Made by a program: the position numbers and the translations under genes
NCBI RefSeq assembly: GCF_014161445.1
Contig: NZ_JABBXA010000003.1
Location: forward strand, 1 to 64,000
Source: Microbispora sp. H13382
Lineage (GTDB): Bacteria; Actinomycetota; Actinomycetes; Streptosporangiales; Streptosporangiaceae
DNA length: 64,000 bases
Reading direction: 5' to 3'
Shown: in pieces, positions 46,705-54,763 of the stretch
How the letters are laid out: every line of letters starts with the position of its first letter
How positions within the stretch are numbered: position 1 is the stretch's first letter
Notes under the pieces: model-generated
Databases searched by the model: none
The model's input: the letters and a program-made list of their open reading frames with translations, nothing else
What the model was told of the DNA's origin: nothing

Positions 46705-47966
46705 TGAGTGCGCCCGGCTTCGACGTGGAGAGGATCAGGAAGGACTTCCCGGTCCTCGCCCGCGAACTCCCCGGAGGCAGGCCGCTGGTCTACCTCGACT
46801 CCGGCAACTCCTCCCAGAAGCCGGCGCAGGTGATCGAGACCATGCGCGATCACCTGACCTGGCACTACGGCAACGTCGGCCGGGCGCTGCACGTGCTGGG
46901 CAGCGAGTCGACCGAGGCGTACGAGGCCGCGCGCGACAAGATCGCCGCGTTCGTGAAGGCCCCGTCGCGCGACGAGATCGTCTTCACCAAGAACGCCTCC
47001 GAGGCCCTCAACCTCGTGGCGTACGCCTTCGGCAACCCCGTCGGCGAGGACGAGCGGTTCCGGATCGGCCCCGGCGACGAGATCGTCATCTCGGAGATGG
47101 AGCACCACTCCAACATCGTGCCGTGGCAGCTGCTCGCGCAGCGGACCGGCGCGACGCTGCGCTGGTTCCCCGTGACCGACGAGGGCCGCCTCGACGTCGA
47201 GGGCCTGGAGGAGCTGGTCAACGATCGCACGAAGATCGTCTCGATCACGCACCAGTCGAACGTGCTGGGCACGGTCAACTCGGTCTCGCCGATCCTGGCC
47301 CGCGCGCGTGAGGTCGGCGCGCTGATGATGCTCGACGCGTCGCAGTCGGTGCCCCACCAGCCCGTGGACGTGACCGAGCTGGGCGTCGACTTCGTCGCGT
47401 TCACCGGCCACAAGATGGTCGGGCCGTCCGGCATCGGCGTGCTGTGGGGCCGTCGCGAGCTGCTCGACGCCATGCCGCCGTTCCTCGGCGGCGGCGAGAT
47501 GATCGAGGCGGTCTGGATGGACCGCTCGACGTACGCGCCGGTGCCGCACAAGTTCGAGGCCGGGACGCCGCCCATCGTCGAGGCCATCGGCCTCGGCGCC
47601 GCGGCCGACTACCTGACCGCCGTCGGCATGGACCAGATCAAGGCGCACGAGAAGGAACTCGTCGCGTACGCGCTGGAGGCGCTGCCGGAGGTCCCGGGGC
47701 TCAGGATCATCGGCCCGCGTACGCCCATCGCCCGAGGCGGCACGATCTCGTTCACCCTGGAGGGGATCCACCCCCACGACGTGGGGCAGATCCTCGACGA
47801 CGTGTACGGGATCGCGGTCCGGGTAGGTCATCACTGCGCCCGGCCGCTGCACCTCAGGTTCGGAATTCCCGCGACCACACGGGCGTCTTTCTACCTGTAC
47901 AACACGACGGCCGAGATCGACGCACTGGTCCGCGGCCTCCACCACGTGCAGAAGGTGTTCGGCTGA
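46704..47966 (+). CDS. sufS: Cysteine desulfurase SufS
   Basis: 420 residues, a PLP enzyme of the group II (SufS/CsdA) type that takes sulfur from cysteine. YLDSGNSSQKPAQVIETM near 32, EMEHHSNIVPWQLLA near 131, the PLP-lysine loop FTGHKMVGPSGIGVLWG near 233 and the active-site Cys in VGHHCARPLHLRF near 376 are all present. Sulfur is expected to go to SufU, encoded directly downstream (three-base gap). Confidence 0.98.
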
Positions 47967-47969
47967 GCC

Positions 47970-48407
47970 ATGATCGCTGAATCGATGTACCAGGAGCTGA
48001 TCCTGGAGCACTACAAGCATCCCCAGGGCCGGGGCCTGCGTGACCCGTACGACGCCGAGGTGCACCACGTCAACCCGACCTGCGGCGACGAGGTGACGCT
48101 GCGGGTGAAGGTGGCCGACGGCGGCAAGGTGCTCGACGTGTCCTACGACGGCCAGGGCTGCTCCATCAGCCAGGCCGCCGCCTCGGTGCTGCACGAGCTC
48201 GCCACCGGCTCCACCGTGGAGGAGTCGCTGTCGGTGGTGGAGGAGTTCACCCGGCTCATGCAGGGCAGGGGCCAGGTGGAGCCGGACGAGGACGTGCTGG
48301 GCGACGCGGTGGCGTTCGCCGGTGTGGCGAAGTTCCCCGCCCGCGTCAAGTGCGCGCTGCTGGCGTGGATGGCTTACAAGGACGCGCTGATGAGGAGCCA
48401 GGGATGA
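47970..48407 (+). CDS. sufU: SUF sulfur-transfer protein SufU
   Basis: 145 residues, IscU-fold zinc protein that accepts sulfur from SufS in Gram-positive bacteria. The family marks are LILEHYKHPQGRG near 8, the first Cys in NPTCGDEV, the second in GQGCSISQAAAS, the third in RVKCALLAW near the end, and the 18-residue-type insertion between them (TGSTVEESLSVVEEFTRLM). ATG 47970 lies three bases after the sufS stop. Confidence 0.96.
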   Translation: MIAESMYQELILEHYKHPQGRGLRDPYDAEVHHVNPTCGDEVTLRVKVADGGKVLDVSYDGQGCSISQAAASVLHELATGSTVEESLSVVEEFTRLMQGRGQVEPDEDVLGDAVAFAGVAKFPARVKCALLAWMAYKDALMRSQG

Positions 48408-48474
48408 CCGGCGGCCTCCGTCGCGTTGGGAAGTACGGCGCCACGCCGCGGGCGCCGAGAGGTGAGGAGACGAC

Positions 48475-48864
48475 GTGAGCAAGCCGACCGAGACCCCGAC
48501 GGGAACCGCGACCGAGGCGGCGACCGGGACCTACGACGGGGAGAGCTCCCTCGACGACGTGCTCGAGGCGCTGAAGGACGTCGTGGACCCCGAGCTGGGG
48601 ATCAACGTGGTGGACCTCGGCCTCGTGTACGGCGTCAACCTCGACCCGGCCGGCGAGGGCGAGCGTCCCATCGCCACCATCGACATGACGCTGACCAGCG
48701 CCGCCTGCCCGCTGACCGACGTGATCGAGGACCAGGCCAACTCGGCGCTCGCCGACCTGGCCTCCAGCGTGGTCATCAACTGGGTCTGGCTGCCGCCGTG
48801 GGGTCCGGACAAGATCACTGACGAGGGTCGCGACCAGCTCAGGATGCTCGGCTTCAACGTCTGA
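48475..48864 (+). CDS. SufT-like metal-sulfur cluster assembly factor (DUF59/MIP18)
   Basis: 129 residues with a disordered Thr/Ala-rich N-terminus and a DUF59 domain: ALKDVVDPELGINVVDLGLV near 26 and TSAACPLTDVIEDQ near 74, with the conserved Cys. DUF59 proteins of this type (SufT) help deliver iron-sulfur clusters, and they commonly close suf operons in actinobacteria. GTG 48475 follows GAGGAG about seven bases upstream. Two hairpins follow the gene. Confidence 0.92.
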   Translation: MSKPTETPTGTATEAATGTYDGESSLDDVLEALKDVVDPELGINVVDLGLVYGVNLDPAGEGERPIATIDMTLTSAACPLTDVIEDQANSALADLASSVVINWVWLPPWGPDKITDEGRDQLRMLGFNV

Positions 48865-48865
48865 C

Positions 48866-48926
48866 CCCGGCGGCCTCCCGCCGGGCAGTACCCGCACCGT
48901 CCCGCCGCGTCCGCACGTGGCGGGAC
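48866..48926 (+). terminator. Double hairpin ending the suf operon
   Basis: CCCGGCGG (48866-48873) pairs with CCGCCGGG (48878-48885). GTCCCGCC (48899-48906) pairs with GGCGGGAC (48919-48926). Both lie directly after the SufT-like gene and before a new promoter region. Confidence 0.7.
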
Positions 48927-49237
48927 GCCGCGCTTCCACCCGCACGCGGACCGTGTCCCGGACCGGGGCGGCCGATGTGATGCGGGAATGCCGTACGATC
49001 GTTTTTTGCTCTTCCTTGTGCGACGTGAGTGAAAGGCGTCCGTGAGAGCCGCCGCCCGGCGGTCTCCACTTCTGCGGGACGCGTGCTCACGGCAACGTGC
49101 GGGCAGCAGGCCGTCGTAATTCCGGCCCGTGACGCCCGTAGGCACGGCACGCCCGCCGTGCCTGTCCCGGCTCGTCCTTTCGCAGAAGTGACGCGCCCGC
49201 GTGTTCCGGCACGTCTTTCTTCGAAAGGCACGATTTC
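48927..49237 (+). promoter_or_regulatory. Promoter and long leader of the DEAD-box helicase gene
   Basis: About 310 bases without a supported gene. An AT-richer spot with a T-run (cgatcgttttttgctcttcc, near 48997-49016) stands out and could be the promoter or an RNA element of a long 5' leader, as is common for helicase genes controlled by cold or RNA structure. I could not define a -35/-10 pair. Confidence 0.35.
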
Positions 49238-50749
49238 GTGACCATCTCTGCCCTCGACGAGGGCACGACCACCCCTGCCGAGTTCGGCACGCTGGGGCTG
49301 CCCAGACCGCTCGTGACAGGGCTCGCCCGGCAGGGCATCACCACGCCGTTCCCGATCCAGCGGGCGGCCATCCCCGACATCCTCGCCGGGCTCGACGTCC
49401 TCGGACGCGGCCGGACCGGTTCCGGCAAGACCCTCGCCTTCGGCCTGCCGACGCTGGCCAGGATCGCGGGGGAGAAGTCGGCGCCCCGGCGGCCCCGCGC
49501 CCTCATCCTGGTGCCCACCCGCGAACTCGCCTTCCAGGTCGCCGCCACCGTCGAGCCGCTCGGCCGGGGGCTGTCGCTGCGCACCAGGACGGTCGTCGGC
49601 GGCATGCCGATGGGTCGCCAGATCGAGGACCTGCGCCGGGGGGTGGACGTCGTGGCCGCCACGCCCGGCCGCCTCACCGACCTGATCGAGCAGGGCGCCT
49701 GCGCGCTCGACGACGTCCAGATCACGGTCCTCGACGAAGCCGACCACATGTGCGACCTCGGCTTCCTTCCCGTGGTGAGCGCGTTGCTCGCGCGCACGCC
49801 CGCCGACGGGCAGCGCCTGCTGTTCTCCGCGACGCTCGACGGCGACGTGGACACGCTGGTCCAGCGTTTCCTGACCGACCCGGTGGTCCACTCGCTGGAC
49901 CCGGCCACCTCCCCGGTCGAGACGATGGAGCACCACCTGATCCAGGTGCAGCGCGACGACAAGGCCGACGTGACGGCCGAGATCGCCAACCGGGACGGCC
50001 GTACGATCCTGTTCGTGCGCACCCAGCACGGCGTCGACCGGGTCGTCAAGCAGCTCGCCCGGGCGGGGGTCCGCGCGGGCGGCCTGCACGGCGGCAAGCG
50101 GCAGAACCAGCGCACCCGCATCCTCGACGGGTTCCGCCAGGGCAAGATCGGGGTGCTCGTGTGCACCGACGTCGCGGCGCGCGGCATCCACGTCGACGAC
50201 GTGAGCCTCGTGCTGCACGTGGACCCGCCCGCCGACCACAAGAGCTACCTGCACCGGGGCGGCCGTACGGCCCGCGCGGGCGAGCGCGGCGTGGTGCTGA
50301 CGCTGGTGCTCCCGAGCGAGCGTCGCTCCACCGAGTCGATGACCCGCAAGGCGGGGGTCGACGCGTCACGGCACCGGGTGACGCCGGGCGACCCGGTCCT
50401 GAACGAGATCGCCGGGGCCCGGCGGCCGAGCGGCGAGGCCGTGCCCGTATGGGAGCCCGACGTGCGCTCGCCGCTGCGGCCCGGGCACGACGACAGGCAG
50501 CGGGACGACAAGCCGCGGGGCCGTCGCCGTTTCGGCGACCGTCCCCGTGGCGGTGACCGTCCCGGCGAGGGCGACGGCCGGCGCAGGTGGCCCGACCAGG
50601 GTGAGCGGTCCCGGGCGCCGTGGGCCGGTGACGGACACGGCGAGTCCCGTGGCGGGCGGGGCGGCGGTCACCACCGTGGCCGGGCCGGCGGGCAGGCCGG
50701 GTACGGCGCGGCTGAAGGCGGTCGCGGCCGCCGGTTCACCGGCCGCTGA
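49238..50749 (+). CDS. DEAD-box ATP-dependent RNA helicase
   Basis: 503 residues. Q-motif region GLPRPLVTGLARQGITTPFP near 26, motif I GRTGSGKT near 61, motif Ia PTRELAFQ, motif II VLDEADHMCDLGF near 165, motif III FSAT, motif V CTDVAARGIHVDDV and motif VI HRGGRTARAG near 345. The C-terminal 90 residues are Arg/Gly/Asp-rich (for example RPRGGDRPGEGDGRRR), a flexible RNA-binding tail. It probably acts in ribosome biogenesis or RNA decay. GTG 49238 follows AAAGG at a usable distance. It seems to be monocistronic, ending at a strong hairpin. Confidence 0.95.
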   Translation: MTISALDEGTTTPAEFGTLGLPRPLVTGLARQGITTPFPIQRAAIPDILAGLDVLGRGRTGSGKTLAFGLPTLARIAGEKSAPRRPRALILVPTRELAFQVAATVEPLGRGLSLRTRTVVGGMPMGRQIEDLRRGVDVVAATPGRLTDLIEQGACALDDVQITVLDEADHMCDLGFLPVVSALLARTPADGQRLLFSATLDGDVDTLVQRFLTDPVVHSLDPATSPVETMEHHLIQVQRDDKADVTAEIANRDGRTILFVRTQHGVDRVVKQLARAGVRAGGLHGGKRQNQRTRILDGFRQGKIGVLVCTDVAARGIHVDDVSLVLHVDPPADHKSYLHRGGRTARAGERGVVLTLVLPSERRSTESMTRKAGVDASRHRVTPGDPVLNEIAGARRPSGEAVPVWEPDVRSPLRPGHDDRQRDDKPRGRRRFGDRPRGGDRPGEGDGRRRWPDQGERSRAPWAGDGHGESRGGRGGGHHRGRAGGQAGYGAAEGGRGRRFTGR

Positions 50750-50767
50750 TTCCACCTCTCCTCCCAA

Positions 50768-50799
50768 CCACCGGGCCGTCCGTACGGGCGGCCCGGTGG
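50768..50799 (+). terminator. Strong terminator after the helicase gene
   Basis: CCACCGGGCCG at 50768-50778 pairs perfectly with CGGCCCGGTGG at 50789-50799, and the loop contains a further CCGTACGG palindrome. Confidence 0.8.
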
Positions 50800-50846
50800 C
50801 GTGTGGGGACGATCCTCATACGCGCTCCTGAAACCTTGGGTACATC

Positions 50847-50875
50847 TTGACGTGAACTATGTAGACCGGTCTAGT
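50847..50875 (+). promoter_or_regulatory. Promoter with TetR-type operator
   Basis: TTGACG (50847-50852) and TCTAGT (50870-50875) are spaced 17 bases. Overlapping the end of the spacer and the -10 is TAGACCGGTCTA (50862-50873), a perfect 12-bp palindrome of the type bound by many actinobacterial TetR regulators. Repressor binding there would block RNA polymerase. No TetR gene lies next to it. The predicted start is near 50882. Confidence 0.65.
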
Positions 50876-50883
50876 CTCCTCAT

Positions 50884-50973
50884 GTGATCGAAACATCAGG
50901 AGCCGGGATCGGCGGGCGGCTCGTGGAGCCGGTGCCCGAGCTGGTCCACGAGGGCACGGAGGTCTCGTCGTGA
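50884..50973 (+). CDS. 29-residue ORF coupled to the epimerase-hydrolase gene
   Basis: GTG 50884 to TGA 50973 encodes VIETSGAGIGGRLVEPVPEL and nine more residues. It begins about two bases after the predicted transcription start, so it could be translated leaderless, and its TGA overlaps the GTG of the next gene (GTGA). This may be a leader that couples translation or a remnant of a deleted gene. No family recognised. Confidence 0.35.
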   Translation: MIETSGAGIGGRLVEPVPELVHEGTEVSS

Positions 50974-52805
50974 GCGCCGCGGACAGGCACGCGCTGGTCC
51001 TGGGCGCGACCGGCTTCGTCGGCCGCCACCTGGTCCTCGCGCTCGGTCGGGCCGGCGTCCGGGTGAGCGCGGCCTGCCGCGGCCGCGAGTCCTACCGGAG
51101 GCTCGCCCGGTGGCTGGCCGAGCACGGGCACGACGAGGCCCCGGCCGACCTCCGGGTCGATTTCGCCGGGCCGTCGCTGATCGACGGGGAGGCCGGCGAC
51201 GTCACGGAGGTCTACAACTGCGCCGGCGCCTACCGGTTCGGCATGCCGGCCGACGAGGCCCGCCGGGCCAACGTCGACAGCGTGCGCGCGGTCGTCGCCT
51301 TCGCGGCGCGGCTGCCGCGTCTGCGCCGCCTCGTCCACGTCTCCGGGTATCGCGTGGGCGGGCAGGACCCCCGTCCCTGGAGCGAGGAGCAGCGGCGGGA
51401 GGCCTACCGGGCCCTCGGCGCGTACGAGGCGTCCAAGGTGGAGGCGGACGCCGTCTTCCGGATCGAGGCGGAGCGGCTGGGCGTGCCCTGGTCGGTGGTC
51501 AACCCGGCCAGCGTGATCGGTGACAGCGTCACCGGCGAGGCCGGCCAGTACCTCGGGCTCGCGTCGACCCTGCGCGACCTCTGGCAGGGCGCTCTCGTGG
51601 CGGTTCCGGGGAACGCGGGGACGTTCGTCCCCGTGGTCGCGGTCGACTACCTCGCCCGGTTCATGACCCTGCTTCCGGGGGACGAGGCCGCCGAGCGCGC
51701 GTCCTACTGGCTGCTGGACGACGACACGCCCGCGCTGCCCGGCCTGATCGCGCTCGTCGCGGAGCACTACCAGGTCAGGGCGCCCCGGCTGCGGGTTCCG
51801 GTGCCACTGGTGAAGCGGCTGCCCCGCAGGCTCACGAAGGCCGATCCGGAGACGCTGACGTTCCTGTCGAGTGACCGCTATCCCACCGGCCCGGCGCGTG
51901 CCTTCGCGGCACGCCACGGGCTGACCATGCCGGACACCGCCACGACGATCCGCCGCTGGGCCGACCACCTGGCGGCGAGCCGCTTCGGGGACGCCCCCGC
52001 CGGAGGCAGGCGGTTCGTCGACGCGGGCGGGGTGCGGACGTTCGAGGTGGGCGAACCGGGCGCGCCCACGGTGGTGCTGCCGGGTCTGCCGGTCAACGCC
52101 GACACCTGGGCGCCGGTCGTCACGGCGATGGGCGACGCCCGTGCCGCCGACCTGCCGGGGCTGGGAATGAGCGCGGGAGGTCGCGACGACTGGCCGGCCT
52201 GGCTGACCGCTCTCGTGACCGGGACCGGCGCACGCCACCTGGTCGGTCACTCCATCGGCGCCGCCGCCGCGGTGGAGGCCGCGGCCGCCCATCCCGGCGC
52301 GGTGGACCGGCTCACGCTCGTGGCGCCGTTCTTCCTCCAGGCACGCCCCGCTCCCGCCGCCCGTTCCGCACTCGCGGCCCGCTGGTATCTCGGCCGGGTC
52401 CGTCCCACCGCGCTGGCCGAGCGGCTCACCGGAGACCCGGCACACGCGCCCGCCCTCCGTTCGAGCGTGGCCGACCTGCGCCGCGGCGCCGCCGCCACCG
52501 CCGCCCGGCTCCTGGCGGCCGCGGCTTCACCGCGGTGGCGGGCGAGCCTGCGGGCCGGGCTGGCGCGCTACCCGGGGCACGTGCACGTCGTCGTGGGCTC
52601 CCGCGACCCTCTCACCCCGGAAGGACGGGCCCTCGTGGACACGCTGCCCCGGGTCACCGTGACGGTCGTCCCGGAGGCGGGTCATCACCCCCAGCTGACG
52701 CACCCGGAGGAGGTCGCCGAAGCCGTCGGCGCGGACAACCCCTCTCCGGGCGCGCGAGCCGTTCAGCCCTTCAGACCGCTCAGCACGATGCCTCGGGTGA
52801 AGTAG
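50970..52805 (+). CDS. Fusion of an NAD-dependent epimerase/reductase with an alpha/beta hydrolase
   Basis: 611 residues. Residues 1-320 form an extended short-chain dehydrogenase: the glycine-rich ALVLGATGFVGRHLVLALGR near 8, VYNCAGAYRFG near 83 and the catalytic-type YEASK near 152. Residues about 345-600 form an alpha/beta hydrolase with VVLPGLPVNADTWAPVVTAM, the nucleophile Ser428 in VGHSIGAAAAVEA, VVGSRDPLTPEG for the acid and EAGHHPQLTHPEE for the His. Both active sites look complete. A lactone/ester or quorum-type metabolite conversion is possible but unproven. No signal peptide. The last 43 bases overlap the convergent permease gene. Confidence 0.8.
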   Translation: MSAADRHALVLGATGFVGRHLVLALGRAGVRVSAACRGRESYRRLARWLAEHGHDEAPADLRVDFAGPSLIDGEAGDVTEVYNCAGAYRFGMPADEARRANVDSVRAVVAFAARLPRLRRLVHVSGYRVGGQDPRPWSEEQRREAYRALGAYEASKVEADAVFRIEAERLGVPWSVVNPASVIGDSVTGEAGQYLGLASTLRDLWQGALVAVPGNAGTFVPVVAVDYLARFMTLLPGDEAAERASYWLLDDDTPALPGLIALVAEHYQVRAPRLRVPVPLVKRLPRRLTKADPETLTFLSSDRYPTGPARAFAARHGLTMPDTATTIRRWADHLAASRFGDAPAGGRRFVDAGGVRTFEVGEPGAPTVVLPGLPVNADTWAPVVTAMGDARAADLPGLGMSAGGRDDWPAWLTALVTGTGARHLVGHSIGAAAAVEAAAAHPGAVDRLTLVAPFFLQARPAPAARSALAARWYLGRVRPTALAERLTGDPAHAPALRSSVADLRRGAAATAARLLAAAASPRWRASLRAGLARYPGHVHVVVGSRDPLTPEGRALVDTLPRVTVTVVPEAGHHPQLTHPEEVAEAVGADNPSPGARAVQPFRPLSTMPRVK

Positions 52806-53719
52806 CGCTGGAAGGCGAGGAAGAAGGCGATCGACGGCAGGGAGGCGAGCAGGCCGCCCGCCATGATCGCCCCTTGGTGCTGCGCGCCGGCGAAGTAGGA
52901 GTTGAGGCGGGCGAGCGCGACCGGGATGTTCGCCATCTCGTCGCTCTGCACGATGATCAGAGGCCACAGGAAGTTGTTCCATTCGGCGAGCACGATGAAG
53001 ATCGACATCGCGGCGAGGGCCGGGCGCAGCAGCGGCAGCACGATCCGCCACCAGATGCGCCACTCCCCGGCGCCGTCGACGCGGGCGGCCTGGATCAGCT
53101 CGTCCGGGATCGAATGGAGGAACTGCACCAGGAAGAACAGCACGAACGCCTTGGCCAGCGCCGGGATGATGTAGCCCTGGTAGGTGTCCAGCCAGCCCAG
53201 GTTGCGCATGATGACGTAGTTCGGCACCAGGGTGGTCTGCCAGGGCACCATCATCGAGGCGACGATCAGCAGGAAGATCAGCCGCCGCCCCGGTACGCGG
53301 TGCTTGGTGATGACGTACGCCGCCAGCGAGGCGATCAGCAGCGACCCGACAGTGATCGCGACCGTGATCACCAGGCTGTTGAACATGAAGCGGCCGAAGC
53401 CGAAGTCGACCTGGAACCGCTGGAAGATGCCCTGGAGATGGCCCGGATTGACCTGGGTGGGGGAGTAGCCGGGGTCGTAGAAGTTGTTCAGCGTGGGGTG
53501 CTCGGGCACGAACGACGGCGGTTGCCGGTTCAGCTCGGTCACCGGTTTGAACACCGTGATCAGCATCCAGTAGAACGGCGCGATCATGGTGAGCGACAGC
53601 AGGTAGAACGGCAGGCGCAGCAGGTTCCCGCGCCAGGTGGCGCGCGACGCGGCGGGCGCCCGCCGGGGTGCGACGGCGGGGTCGGAGACGATCGGCGTGG
53701 TCGTGGGGGCGGCGGCCAT
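52763..53719 (-). CDS. Carbohydrate ABC transporter permease (MalG type)
   Basis: 318 residues with six membrane segments: LLRLPFYLLSLTMIAPFYWM near 34, then FMFNSLVITVAITVGSLLIA near 110. The cytoplasmic EAA loop IQAARVDGAGEWRIWWRIVLP near 203 docks the ATPase, and the typical C-terminal FFLAFQRYFTRGIVLSGLKG is present. One of two permeases of a CUT1 sugar importer, importing an oligosaccharide whose identity is unknown. ATG 53719 overlaps the stop of the partner permease by one base. Its 3' end overlaps the convergent fusion gene. Confidence 0.93.
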   Translation of the reverse strand: MAAAPTTTPIVSDPAVAPRRAPAASRATWRGNLLRLPFYLLSLTMIAPFYWMLITVFKPVTELNRQPPSFVPEHPTLNNFYDPGYSPTQVNPGHLQGIFQRFQVDFGFGRFMFNSLVITVAITVGSLLIASLAAYVITKHRVPGRRLIFLLIVASMMVPWQTTLVPNYVIMRNLGWLDTYQGYIIPALAKAFVLFFLVQFLHSIPDELIQAARVDGAGEWRIWWRIVLPLLRPALAAMSIFIVLAEWNNFLWPLIIVQSDEMANIPVALARLNSYFAGAQHQGAIMAGGLLASLPSIAFFLAFQRYFTRGIVLSGLKG

Positions 53720-54633
53720 CACAGCTCCTTCAGGGCGCGGCCGATGCGGAGGTTGACCATGCTCAGGGCGAAGATGATCAGGAAGAGCACCCACGCGATC
53801 GCCGAGGCGTAGCCGAGCTTGAAGTGCGTGAAGCCCTGGTCGTAGAGATAGGGCACGATCATCAGGCCCGAGTCGAGCACGCCGCCGATGTTGTTGGTGC
53901 CCCGGAACACGATGTAGACGGCTTCGAAGACCTGGAAGGCCCCGATGAGGCCGGTCACGACCACGTACGTGGTGACCGGCCGCAGCAGCGGCAGCGTCAC
54001 CCGGCGGAACTGCTGCCAGGTGCCGGCGCCGTCGATGCGGGCCGCCTCGTAGTACTCCTGCGGGATCGTGTTGAGCCCGGCGACGTACAGGACCATGCCG
54101 TAGCCCATCCCGCCCCACACCGACATCAGCACGAGGATCGGGATCGTGAGACCCGGCGTGGCCAGCCACTCGACGGCCCTGCCCCCGAACCAGGCCGCGA
54201 CGGTGTTGGCCAGGCCGAAGTCGCCCGGGTTGAAGACCCACTTCCAGAGCAGCATCAGCGCGATCGACGAGGTCACCGAGGGCAGGAAGAAGATCGTCCG
54301 CATGATGCGGTGCGGCCAGCTCGACCCGTTGAACGCCAGCGCGAGGCCGAGCGACAGCAGCGTGCCGATCCCGATCGACGCCACGACGTAGAGGAACGTG
54401 TTGCCCAGGGCGTGCCGGAACCGGTCGTCGTCGAACAGCAGGCGCCGGAAGTTCTCCAGACCCTGGAACTCGGGGGCGTTCACCCCGTCGAACTTCGTGA
54501 AGCTGAGGTAGAGCGAGTTGACCAGCGGCCAGACCAGGAAGCCGGCGAACAGGCCGAGGAACGGCAGCAGCATCAGATAGGACGTGCCGTAGCGGCGCCA
54601 TCGTCGCCGGGGCGCGGCGGTGTGGGTTGCCAT
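53719..54633 (-). CDS. Carbohydrate ABC transporter permease (MalF type)
   Basis: 304 residues with six membrane segments; SYLMLLPFLGLFAGFLVWPL near 18 and LYLSFTKFDGVNAPEF near 41 are typical of the MalF/UgpA type. The EAA loop is YEAARIDGAGTWQQFRRVTL near 196. With the downstream MalG-type permease it forms the channel of a CUT1 importer. There is no ATPase gene in the cluster; in actinobacteria a shared MsiK-type ATPase usually serves such importers. Upstream, two hairpins separate it from the binding-protein gene. Confidence 0.93.
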   Translation of the reverse strand: MATHTAAPRRRWRRYGTSYLMLLPFLGLFAGFLVWPLVNSLYLSFTKFDGVNAPEFQGLENFRRLLFDDDRFRHALGNTFLYVVASIGIGTLLSLGLALAFNGSSWPHRIMRTIFFLPSVTSSIALMLLWKWVFNPGDFGLANTVAAWFGGRAVEWLATPGLTIPILVLMSVWGGMGYGMVLYVAGLNTIPQEYYEAARIDGAGTWQQFRRVTLPLLRPVTTYVVVTGLIGAFQVFEAVYIVFRGTNNIGGVLDSGLMIVPYLYDQGFTHFKLGYASAIAWVLFLIIFALSMVNLRIGRALKEL

Positions 54634-54666
54634 GTCGTCTCCAGTCGAAGGGAAGCCGAGGACGGA

Positions 54667-54754
54667 CCCGGGCCGGTGAGAGGTCAGGTGTCACCGGCCC
54701 GGGCCTGGTTGGGGGGGACGGATGCCGCGCCGGTGAGGGGTCAGGCGTCACCGG
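54667..54754 (-). repeat. Two similar hairpins between binding-protein and permease genes
   Basis: Hairpin 1: a 13-bp perfect stem, 54667-54679 with 54691-54703. Hairpin 2: CCGGTGA 54730-54736 with TCACCGG 54748-54754. The 25-bp cores at 54673-54697 and 54730-54754 differ at only two positions, so this is a duplication. Their place after the binding-protein gene fits partial termination or mRNA 3'-end protection that gives more binding protein than permease. Confidence 0.75.
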
Positions 54755-54763
54755 CCGGAACGG

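Noticed and set aside
50880..52445. Minus-strand frame opposite the epimerase-hydrolase fusion considered as a separate gene
   Set aside because: It lacks motifs and a ribosome site, and codon usage favours the plus strand.
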